Assembly (NCBI GenBank): GCA_900552735.1
Contig: USBA01000028.1
Location: 1-14,194, forward strand
Direction: 5' to 3'
DNA length: 14,194 bases
Source: an uncultured Collinsella sp.
GTDB taxonomy: Bacteria > Actinomycetota > Coriobacteriia > Coriobacteriales > Coriobacteriaceae
The notes beneath the pieces were generated by a model. The model searched no databases. It was not told where the DNA came from and was given only the letters and a program-made list of their open reading frames with translations. Position 1 is the first letter of the stretch, and each line of letters opens with the position of its first letter. The translations under genes and the position numbers were made by a program. This document shows positions 7,668-13,510 of the stretch, one piece after another.

Positions 7668-7682
7668 TGCAGACTTTTGCAT
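7668..7682. promoter_or_regulatory. HipB operator 1
   Basis: Palindrome TGCA-N6-TGCA (TGCA at 7668 and 7678). The 15 bases are the exact reverse complement of operator 2. It lies between the -10 and the hipB ribosome site, over the likely transcription start. Binding by HipB is inferred from position and repetition. Confidence 0.7.
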
Positions 7683-7714
7683 ATCAGTATGACATGCAAA
7701 AGTCTGCATGAAAA
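7678..7714 (-). promoter_or_regulatory. Putative hipBA promoter
   Basis: Read on the minus strand, TTTTCA (7709-7714) and CATACT (7686-7691) are separated by exactly 17 bases and serve as plausible -35 and -10. The -10 is 33 bases from the GTG start of hipB. Operator 2 occupies almost the whole spacer and operator 1 begins about where transcription should start. Both hexamers are imperfect (4 of 6 at the -35), as is common for repressed toxin-antitoxin promoters. Confidence 0.5.
7694..7709. promoter_or_regulatory. HipB operator 2
   Basis: Palindrome TGCA-N6-TGCA (TGCA at 7695 and 7705), exactly 27 bases from operator 1 and in the opposite orientation. It fills the spacer between the putative -35 and -10 of hipBA. 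Confidence 0.7.
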
Positions 7715-7744
7715 GGCCTTATGCAAAACTCTGCATGAGGCCTT
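7710..7744 (-). terminator. Intrinsic terminator of mntP
   Basis: On the minus strand a 13-bp stem with one mismatch (7732-7744 with 7713-7725, 6-base loop) is followed by a short T run (TTTTC). It starts 28 bases after the mntP stop, as expected for a Rho-independent terminator. Its loop-proximal half contains the third HipB operator. Confidence 0.75.
7721..7736. promoter_or_regulatory. HipB operator 3, inside the mntP terminator
   Basis: Third copy, same orientation as operator 2 with one base changed (G to C in the centre). Its first TGCA starts at 7722, again exactly 27 bases on. It forms the top of the mntP terminator hairpin. Confidence 0.65.
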
Positions 7745-7772
7745 GCACGGACGTTTAGTTTTGAAGGGTGTT

Positions 7773-8351
7773 TTACAGCGCCAAAAACCCTAAGTGTTCC
7801 AGCAGAATCTTGAGGCCGATAAGGATAAGCACAACGCCGCCCACGATGGTGGCGGGCTTTTCGTAGCGCGCGCCAAAGGTGTGGCCGATCGCTACGCCGG
7901 CGACGGAGAAGATAAACGTTGTGACGCCGATAAGCGATACAGCGGGAACGATATCGACCGAGAGCGCCGCAAACGAGATGCCTACGGCCAGGGCGTCGAT
8001 TGAGGTAGCGATGGCGAGGATCAGGTACTCGCCCAGGTCAATCTTTTCGGCATCCTTGCCGTCGCCTTCATCCTCGTCCTCGGTAAAGGCCTCCCACAGC
8101 ATTTTGCCGCCGATGAAGGCGAGCAGGATAAAGGCGATCCAGTGGTCGATGGGGCCGATGATGCCCATAAACTGGCTGCCAAGCGCCCATCCGATTACGG
8201 GCATGCCGGCCTGAAAGCCGCCAAAGAACAGGCCGAGCACCACGGCGACTTTAAGGTTGATCTTTTTCATGCCGAGACCTTTGCAGATGGAAACGGCAAA
8301 GGCGTCCATCGAAAGGCCAACGGCGAGCAACACGAGCTCTGCGAGTCCCAT
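7773..8351 (-). CDS. mntP: Manganese efflux protein MntP
   Basis: Integral membrane exporter of 192 residues that removes excess Mn2+. It consists of two repeats of three helices. Each repeat carries the conserved membrane Asp motif: D16 in GLSMDAFAVS and D119 in ATSIDALAVG, matching the functional Asp residues of E. coli MntP. An acidic loop (about 91-102, EDEDEGDGKD) separates the halves. The ATG (8349-8351) is chosen because MGLAELVLLAVGLSMDAF is the usual N-terminus and GGGAG lies 7 bases upstream. The frame is open further upstream only because it reads through the riboswitch. The gene stands alone on the minus strand between hipBA and disA, and its leader carries a manganese riboswitch that should switch it on in high Mn2+. 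Confidence 0.95.
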   Translation of the reverse strand: MGLAELVLLAVGLSMDAFAVSICKGLGMKKINLKVAVVLGLFFGGFQAGMPVIGWALGSQFMGIIGPIDHWIAFILLAFIGGKMLWEAFTEDEDEGDGKDAEKIDLGEYLILAIATSIDALAVGISFAALSVDIVPAVSLIGVTTFIFSVAGVAIGHTFGARYEKPATIVGGVVLILIGLKILLEHLGFLAL

Positions 8352-8358
8352 AGTCTGG

Positions 8359-8382
8359 CTCCCTCTCTGCGGGCGAACCCGC
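8359..8382 (-). promoter_or_regulatory. UUCG hairpin and ribosome site before mntP
   Basis: On the minus strand GCGGG-UUCG-CCCGC (8369-8382) forms a very stable tetraloop hairpin 5 bases before the GGGAG ribosome site (8359-8363). It lies after the riboswitch terminator and could influence translation or protect the read-through transcript. Confidence 0.5.
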
Positions 8383-8405
8383 GTGTACTTCTGGCAGGGG
8401 AGCAA

Positions 8406-8451
8406 CAAAAAAGACCCGTGGCGTACGCATTGCGCGCACAGCCACGAGTCT
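8406..8451 (-). terminator. Riboswitch-controlled terminator in the mntP leader
   Basis: On the minus strand AGACTCGTGGC (8441-8451) pairs with GCCACGGGTCT (8412-8422) with one G-U pair. An inner stem (GTGCGC with GCGTAC, 5-base loop) extends it, and a run of T follows. The 5' arm contains CTCGT, which can pair instead with ATGAG at the start of the aptamer, so aptamer and terminator exclude each other. Confidence 0.88.
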
Positions 8452-8541
8452 CGTTCATTAAGGCAAGCCAGGCCGTTTCGGCCAGTATGTTGACTTGCCG
8501 CGCCACCGGAGGCGAACCCGGTCACGCGACTACTCCCTCAT
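8444..8541 (-). ncRNA. yybP-ykoY manganese riboswitch aptamer
   Basis: The minus strand shows the two signature loops of this Mn2+-sensing class: GGGAGTAG (8530-8537) and GTCAACATACT (8484-8494). Between them lies a GC-rich arm containing CCGG repeats, and after them the hairpin GGCC-GAAAC-GGCC (8471-8483). A closing P1 helix can form between ATGAG (8537-8541) and CTCGT (8444-8448, one G-U). In known members two loops meet to bind Mn2+ and stabilise P1. Here P1 would take the 5' arm of the terminator, so Mn2+ should allow transcription into mntP. The gene downstream is the classic target of this riboswitch, which makes the call firm. No RNA or protein gene is seen in the rest of this 348-base gap. 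Confidence 0.93.
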
Positions 8542-8571
8542 TTATGCGAATCCCGATGCTACCACATAAGC

Positions 8572-8590
8572 AGCCCATTTGGGTTGGGCT
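8572..8590. repeat. Small inverted repeat between mntP leader and disA
   Basis: AGCCCA (8572-8577) and TGGGCT (8585-8590) form a 6-bp palindrome with a 7-base centre. It lies where the mntP promoter should be, about 30 bases upstream of the aptamer, and before disA. It could be a binding site for a transcription factor or chance; no known motif is recognised. Confidence 0.3.
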
Positions 8591-8699
8591 CTCAGCTGTG
8601 TTCGCTCATTCTGTAAGCATCGTATTTCGCAAGCGCCGCGGGGACAAACCGTGAGAAACTATTTAGCGTTTATGGAGCGTATACGATGGGAGCGATGCC

Positions 8700-9767
8700 T
8701 TGGATAAGAACGAGCTGCAAAAGCGTATGGAACAGGCCATCCGCCTGACGGCACCTGGTCAGCCGATCCGCACCGCCCTCGACATGATCATCGCCGGTCA
8801 CCTGGGCGCCCTTATCTGCGTCGGCGACACCGAAAACGTGCTCGCTGCCGGTAACGACGGCTTCCCGCTCAACATTTCGTTCACCTCGAACCGTCTGTTC
8901 GAGCTTTCCAAGATGGACGGCGCCATCGTCATCGACGGCGACCTCACCCAGATCCTGCGCGCCAACTTCCACCTCAATCCCGATCCCTCACTTGCCACGA
9001 GCGAGACGGGCATGCGTCACCGCACCGCCGCTCGCATGTCGGTGCTCACCGATGCCATCGTGATCTCGGTCTCGGCTCGTCGTGCCGTCGTTAACGTGTA
9101 CGTTCACGGCAAGAGCTACGAGATCCAGCCCGTCACCACCATCATGAGCTCGGTCAACCAGCTCGTCGCCACGCTCCAGACTACCCGTCAGTCGCTCGAC
9201 CGCTCCCTGCTGCGCCTGACGGCCCTCGAGCTCGACGACTACGTTACGCTCGCCGACATTACCGGGATTTTCTCGAGCTTCGAGATCATGCAGCAAGCAA
9301 AGACCGAGCTTAAGGATTGCATCGTCAAGCTGGGCAACCAGGGCAAGCTCGTGCAGATGCAGCTCGAGCAGCTCGCCGGTTCCAGCATGGATACCGAATA
9401 CGACCTGATGATCCGCGACTACGCGAGCGATTCCTCCGAGGCAAACGCCGAGAAGATTCGTGCAGAGCTCGCTCGCATGACGCCTAAGGACCTGTCCGAC
9501 CCGCAGCACGTGGCGGCAGTTCTGGGCTATGACGACCTGGACGAGGACTCTGTCATGACGCCGCTGGGCCTGCGCACGCTTTCGCGCGTGTCCGTCGTGC
9601 GCGACGGCGTGGCCGAGAAAATCGTCGACGAGTACGGCTCGCTGCAGGAGCTCATGGACGACATCAGCGAGGATCCGGAGCGCCTGGGCGACTTTGGCGT
9701 CAACAACCCTGCCATTCTTGCGGACTCCCTGTACCGCATGAAGGGCACCAAACAGGGGAACGCATAA
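8700..9767 (+). CDS. disA: Diadenylate cyclase DisA
   Basis: Protein of 355 residues, the normal DisA length, that joins two ATP into cyclic di-AMP and scans DNA for branched structures. The N-terminal DAC domain (about 10-145) carries the catalytic DGA (73-75) and RHRTA (106-110) motifs. A helical linker follows (about 150-285). The C-terminal helix-hairpin-helix domain (about 285-350, LGLRTLSRVSVVRDGVAEKIVDEYGSL region) binds DNA. The start is TTG at 8700 with GGGAG 7 bases upstream; no ATG or GTG lies in frame before the preceding stop, and the next ATG (8730) would cut into the first helix. radA, its common neighbour, is not here. The stop overlaps the ispD start (TAATG), so it heads the isp-cysS operon. 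Confidence 0.96.
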   Translation: MDKNELQKRMEQAIRLTAPGQPIRTALDMIIAGHLGALICVGDTENVLAAGNDGFPLNISFTSNRLFELSKMDGAIVIDGDLTQILRANFHLNPDPSLATSETGMRHRTAARMSVLTDAIVISVSARRAVVNVYVHGKSYEIQPVTTIMSSVNQLVATLQTTRQSLDRSLLRLTALELDDYVTLADITGIFSSFEIMQQAKTELKDCIVKLGNQGKLVQMQLEQLAGSSMDTEYDLMIRDYASDSSEANAEKIRAELARMTPKDLSDPQHVAAVLGYDDLDEDSVMTPLGLRTLSRVSVVRDGVAEKIVDEYGSLQELMDDISEDPERLGDFGVNNPAILADSLYRMKGTKQGNA

Positions 9768-10495
9768 TGGCGCCCGTATGCGCCGTGGTCGTTGCCGGCG
9801 GCAGCGGCCAGCGTTTTGGAAATCCCGGCGGCAAGCAGCTCGTTAACGTGGCGGGCCGTCCGCTCATGAGCTGGTCTATCCGCGCGTTCGATCGTAGCGA
9901 CAAGGTCGGCCACATTGTGGTGGTGTGTCCTGCCGAGCGCCGTGCTGAGATGTGCCGCCTGGCCATCGACCCGTTTGACTATGACACGCCCATCAGCTTT
10001 GCCGATGCCGGCGATACTCGTCAGGATTCCACCCGCGCCGGCGTGCATGCGGTTCCGGCGGGCTTCGAATATGTCGCCATCCACGACGGCGCCCGTCCGC
10101 TCATTACCACTGAGGCTATCGACCATGCGATCGACGTGCTCGTGGGCGATCGCGCCCTCGACGGTGTCGTGTGCGGTCAGCCCGCGATCGACACGCTTAA
10201 GATCGTCGACGGCGATAATATCGTCGAGACGCCGCCGCGCGAGCTCTATTGGGCCGCTCAGACGCCGCAGATCTTTAGCGTCGACGCCATGAAGCGCGCC
10301 CATGCCGCGGCGATTGCCGAGGGCTTTATCGGCACGGACGATTCGTCACTGGTCGAGCGCATGGGCGGACGCGTTCGTTGCGTCCAGAGCCCGCGCGACA
10401 ACCTTAAGGTGACGGTGCCCGAGGACCTGCGTCCTGTAACCGCGATTCTGCTCGGTCGCATGGCCGAGGGAGAGGACCTTCCCCATGTTCAGTAA
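9767..10495 (+). CDS. ispD: 2-C-methyl-D-erythritol 4-phosphate cytidylyltransferase
   Basis: Enzyme of 242 residues for the third step of the MEP isoprenoid pathway: MEP plus CTP gives CDP-methylerythritol. The nucleotide-binding loop AGGSGQRFGNPGGKQ carries the catalytic R16 and K23. HDGARP (106-111) supplies the Mg2+-binding D107. TDDSSLVE and NLKVTVPEDL are the usual C-terminal motifs. The ATG overlaps the disA stop by one base, and the 3' end overlaps ispF by 11 bases. The tight coupling to ispF mirrors the IspDF fusions of other bacteria. Nothing essential is missing. Confidence 0.95.
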   Translation: MAPVCAVVVAGGSGQRFGNPGGKQLVNVAGRPLMSWSIRAFDRSDKVGHIVVVCPAERRAEMCRLAIDPFDYDTPISFADAGDTRQDSTRAGVHAVPAGFEYVAIHDGARPLITTEAIDHAIDVLVGDRALDGVVCGQPAIDTLKIVDGDNIVETPPRELYWAAQTPQIFSVDAMKRAHAAAIAEGFIGTDDSSLVERMGGRVRCVQSPRDNLKVTVPEDLRPVTAILLGRMAEGEDLPHVQ

Positions 10496-10979
10496 CCTGC
10501 GCATTGGCCATGGCTACGACGTTCACCGTCTGGTGGAGGGGCGTCGATGTATCATCGGCGGGGTCGACATTCCCTACGAGCGCGGCCTGCTGGGCCACTC
10601 GGATGCCGATGTGCTCGCGCACGCCTTAGCCGACGCCATTCTGGGCGCCTGCCGCGGGGGAGACATCGGCAAGCTATTTCCCGACACCGATCCCGCCTAC
10701 GAGGGCGCCGATTCGATGGTGCTGCTCGCTCGCGTGATGGACTATGCGCGTGAGCTGGGCTTTGAGTTTGTCGATGCCGATTGCACCATTGCCTGTCAGC
10801 AACCCAAGATCACCCCGCACCGCGATGCCATGCGCGCCAACCTTGCCCATGCCCTGGGCGTTAACGTCGAAAACGTGGGCGTCGCCGCCACTACGACCGA
10901 AAAGCTCGGTTGGGAAGGCCAGGGCGAGGGGATCGGCGCCTGGGCCGTCTGCCTGCTACAGAAAACCGTTAAGGAGTAA
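10485..10979 (+). CDS. ispF: 2-C-methyl-D-erythritol 2,4-cyclodiphosphate synthase
   Basis: Protein of 164 residues, the usual length, that forms a homotrimer and cyclises CDP-methylerythritol 2-phosphate with release of CMP (fifth MEP step). Zinc ligands are D12 and H14 in GHGYDVHRL and H46 in HSDADVLAH. GDIGKLFPDTDP and the C-terminal ATTTEKLGWEGQGEGIGAWA are family signatures. The start lies inside ispD (11-base overlap). The last codons carry AAGGAG, which serves as ribosome site for cysS 3 bases downstream. ispE, the step between IspD and IspF, is not in this window. Confidence 0.96.
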   Translation: MFSNLRIGHGYDVHRLVEGRRCIIGGVDIPYERGLLGHSDADVLAHALADAILGACRGGDIGKLFPDTDPAYEGADSMVLLARVMDYARELGFEFVDADCTIACQQPKITPHRDAMRANLAHALGVNVENVGVAATTTEKLGWEGQGEGIGAWAVCLLQKTVKE

Positions 10980-10982
10980 CGA

Positions 10983-12449
10983 ATGCGTATCTACAACAGC
11001 GCTACCCATAAAAAGGAAGAGTTCCAGCCCATCGAGTCCGGCAAGGTCCGCATGTATGTGTGCGGCCCCACGGTCTACGACAACATCCACATCGGCAATG
11101 CCCGCACGTTCATCAGCTTCGATGTGATTCGTCGCTGGCTCATCGCGAGCGGCTACGAGGTCACGTTCGCCCAGAACCTCACCGATGTCGATGACAAGAT
11201 CATTAAGCGCGCCAACGAGCAGGGCCGTACGGCCGCCGAGGTCGCGACGGAGTTCTCCGACAAGTTCATCGGCGTCATGCGCGCCGCCAACGTGCTCGAT
11301 CCCGATGTGCGCCCCCGCGCCACCAAGGAGATCGGCCCCATGATCGCCATGATCAAGACGCTTATCGAGCAGGGCCACGCTTACGCAGCCGATAACGGCG
11401 ACGTGTACTTTGCCGTGCGCAGCGATCCCAACTATGGCCAGGTCTCGGGCCGCAACATCGACGACCTGATGGTTGGCGCGCGCATCGAGGAGAACGAGGA
11501 CAAAAACGACCCGCTCGACTTTGCCCTGTGGAAGGCCGCCAAGCCCGGCGAGCCCAGCTGGCCGAGTCCCTGGGGTGAGGGTCGTCCCGGTTGGCACACC
11601 GAGTGCGCCGCCATGGTGCACCGCTACCTGGGCACCCCGATCGACATTCACGGCGGCGGCTCCGACCTTGCCTTCCCGCATCACGAGAACGAGTGCGCCC
11701 AGGCCACCTGTGCCTGGCACCAGGGCTTCTCCAACACCTGGATGCACACGGGCATGCTGCTGGTTGACGGCGAGAAGATGTCCAAGTCGCTCGGCAACTT
11801 CTTTACGCTGGCCGAGGTCCTCGAGCAGCACTCCGCTGCCGCCCTGCGCCTGCTGATGCTGCAGACGAGCTATCGTTCGCCGCTCGACTTTTCTTGGGAG
11901 CGCCTGGAGGGTGCCGAGAACTCGCTCACGCGTATCGCCGGTACGGTCGAGAACCTGCGCTGGGCCGCGAACCATGCGACGGCCGATGCCGATGAGGCAG
12001 CATCTGAGGCGTTTGCCGCCAAGGCCGCCGATACCCGTGCCACCTTTAAGGAGTGCATGGACGACGACTTTAACACCGCTGGTGCTATGGGTGCCGTCTT
12101 TGGCTTTGTGACCGAGTGCAACCAGTACCTGGAGCAGGCAGGCGACGCTGCCGACAAGGCCGCCGTGCTTGCCGCCGCCGACACGCTGGCCGAGCTGCTC
12201 GATACGTTTGGCGTCGAGCTTCCCGAGCCCAAGGTCGAGCTGCCGCTGGGTCTGCTGGGCGTTGCCGCCGGTCTGGTCGCCTACACGGGCGACGACGTGG
12301 ACGAGGCCGCTGCCAAGATTCTCGAGGCCCGCGCCGAGGCCCGTGCCGCCAAGAACTGGGATCTGGCCGACGCCATCCGCGACCAGCTCAAGGACCTCGG
12401 TCTGACGATCGAGGATACCGCCGCCGGCACTCGTATTAAGAGTCTCTAG
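10983..12449 (+). CDS. cysS: Cysteinyl-tRNA synthetase
   Basis: Class I synthetase of 488 residues that charges tRNA-Cys. The signature HIGN (36-39) and KMSKS (265-269) motifs are intact. Zinc ligands that select cysteine are C27, C208, H233 and E237, matching C28, C209, H234 and E238 of E. coli. After the Rossmann core come a helical DALR-type anticodon region (about 330-440) and the short C-terminal domain ending with the typical IRDQLKDLGLTIEDT pattern. It is the last gene of the disA-ispD-ispF-cysS run; a gap with a long inverted repeat follows. HipA-type kinases target tRNA synthetases, but no link to this one can be shown from sequence. Confidence 0.97.
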   Translation: MRIYNSATHKKEEFQPIESGKVRMYVCGPTVYDNIHIGNARTFISFDVIRRWLIASGYEVTFAQNLTDVDDKIIKRANEQGRTAAEVATEFSDKFIGVMRAANVLDPDVRPRATKEIGPMIAMIKTLIEQGHAYAADNGDVYFAVRSDPNYGQVSGRNIDDLMVGARIEENEDKNDPLDFALWKAAKPGEPSWPSPWGEGRPGWHTECAAMVHRYLGTPIDIHGGGSDLAFPHHENECAQATCAWHQGFSNTWMHTGMLLVDGEKMSKSLGNFFTLAEVLEQHSAAALRLLMLQTSYRSPLDFSWERLEGAENSLTRIAGTVENLRWAANHATADADEAASEAFAAKAADTRATFKECMDDDFNTAGAMGAVFGFVTECNQYLEQAGDAADKAAVLAAADTLAELLDTFGVELPEPKVELPLGLLGVAAGLVAYTGDDVDEAAAKILEARAEARAAKNWDLADAIRDQLKDLGLTIEDTAAGTRIKSL

Positions 12450-12456
12450 TATTTGT

Positions 12457-12557
12457 CGACCGTTCGAGGTACGGCAGATTGCCTTGAAAGAGGAAGGCAT
12501 AGACCTGGTGGTCACGCCCGACGATTGAAAGGCAAGGTGCCGTGGCTCGGACGGTCG
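12457..12557 (+). repeat. Long imperfect inverted repeat between cysS and rlmB
   Basis: Arms 12457-12485 and 12529-12557 match as inverted repeats at 24 of 29 positions. Two of the mismatches are G-T, so an RNA would pair even better. The 43-base interior holds GACC-TGGT-GGTC (12502-12513), and AAGGC (12494-12498), an alternative partner for GCCTT at 12481-12485. A T-rich stretch (12558-12577) follows the right arm. It may be a terminator of cysS, a structured leader of rlmB or the remains of a small mobile repeat. I do not recognise it as a known RNA family. Confidence 0.6.
12472..12528 (+). pseudogene. Possible remnant of a second cysS 3' end
   Basis: One frame reads RQIALKEEGIDLVVTPDD before TGA (12526-12528). 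This resembles the C-terminal ending of cysteinyl-tRNA synthetases (compare QLKDLGLTIEDT in the intact gene just upstream) but has other, more A/T-rich codons. No usable start or ribosome site is seen. It may be the tail left when another cysS copy was replaced; chance is also possible. Confidence 0.25.
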
Positions 12558-12592
12558 ATTCTTGTTCGTTTTCTATTTAAGGAGGCCGTCTT

Positions 12593-13507
12593 ATGGCCGA
12601 CAATCGCAAGCGTGCGCCTCGTGGTGGCAAGCAGGCTGCTTCTGGCTCGCGTCCGATTCGCCGCAATGATCGCGCTGCCGCTCCCAAGGGCCAGCGCGAT
12701 CGCGCCCAGGCTGCGCGTCCGCAGCGCGATCGCAACCGCGACGCTGTCCAGGCTCCCAAGGGCGAGTTTATCGAAGGTCGTCGTGCTGCCGCCGAGGCGC
12801 TGCGCACTGGTTTTCCCATCAAGTGCGCGCTCATTGCCGAGGGCGGGGAGCGCGATGCCGCCTTGTCGCGCCTGGTCGACGACCTCAATGCCGCTGGTGT
12901 CCGCATTAAGTATGTGCCGCGTGCACAGCTCGACGCACTGTCGAGCCATGGCGCTCACCAGGGCATCGCGCTCGAGGTTGGCAACTTCCCCTATGCCGAT
13001 GTCGCCGATATCCTCGACCGCGCGGGTGACGGTCCGGCGCTCGTCATCGTGCTCGACCATGTGACTGACGACGGTAACTTTGGCGCCATCGTGCGCTCCG
13101 CCGAGGTCGTGGGCGCTGCGGGCGTCGTCATCGCCAACAAGCGTGCCGCCGGCGTGACCGTGGGCAGCTACAAGACCTCAGCCGGCGCCGTCATGCACCT
13201 GCCCATTGCGCAGGTTCCCAATATCGCCCGTGCACTCGATGACCTCAAGGCCGCTGGCTTTTGGGTGGGCGGTGCCTCCGAGCACGCCGAAGGCAGTTGC
13301 TGGGATACTCCCTTCGAGGGTCGCGTGGCGCTCGTCATGGGGTCCGAGGGCGATGGCATCTCGCGCCTGGTGCTCGAGAAATGCGACTTTTTGACCAAGC
13401 TTCCCCAGCGCGGCATGACCGAGAGCCTCAACGTTGCCCAGGCAACGACGGCGCTATGCTTTGAGTGGTTACGTCGCAACGCCGGCGAGCTCATGGGGGA
13501 GGAGTAG
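12593..13507 (+). CDS. rlmB: TrmH/SpoU-family 23S rRNA 2'-O-methyltransferase (RlmB-like)
   Basis: Protein of 304 residues. Residues 1-56 are a basic, low-complexity extension rich in Arg, Ala, Gln and Pro with repeated QRDR-type units. Residues about 58-132 form the SpoU substrate-binding domain, and about 145-295 the knotted SPOUT domain that binds S-adenosylmethionine. Three motifs are clear: DHVTDDGNFGAIVRSAE with the catalytic Arg, VMGSEGDGISRLV, and MTESLNVAQATTALCFEW. RlmB methylates G2251 of 23S rRNA in E. coli; the exact site here is inferred. AAGGAGG lies 7 bases before the ATG. The basic tail lengthens it well past E. coli RlmB (243 residues). yacP follows after 3 bases. Confidence 0.9.
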   Translation: MADNRKRAPRGGKQAASGSRPIRRNDRAAAPKGQRDRAQAARPQRDRNRDAVQAPKGEFIEGRRAAAEALRTGFPIKCALIAEGGERDAALSRLVDDLNAAGVRIKYVPRAQLDALSSHGAHQGIALEVGNFPYADVADILDRAGDGPALVIVLDHVTDDGNFGAIVRSAEVVGAAGVVIANKRAAGVTVGSYKTSAGAVMHLPIAQVPNIARALDDLKAAGFWVGGASEHAEGSCWDTPFEGRVALVMGSEGDGISRLVLEKCDFLTKLPQRGMTESLNVAQATTALCFEWLRRNAGELMGEE

Positions 13508-13510
13508 CGC

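Noticed and set aside
8352..8525. N-terminal extension of MntP through the leader
   Set aside because: The segment is the riboswitch and terminator. The ATG at 8349-8351 has a ribosome site and the standard MntP start.
10956..12515. Minus-strand open frame of 519 codons opposite cysS
   Set aside because: Shadow frame caused by codon bias; low-complexity Val/Gly/Leu composition and no motif.
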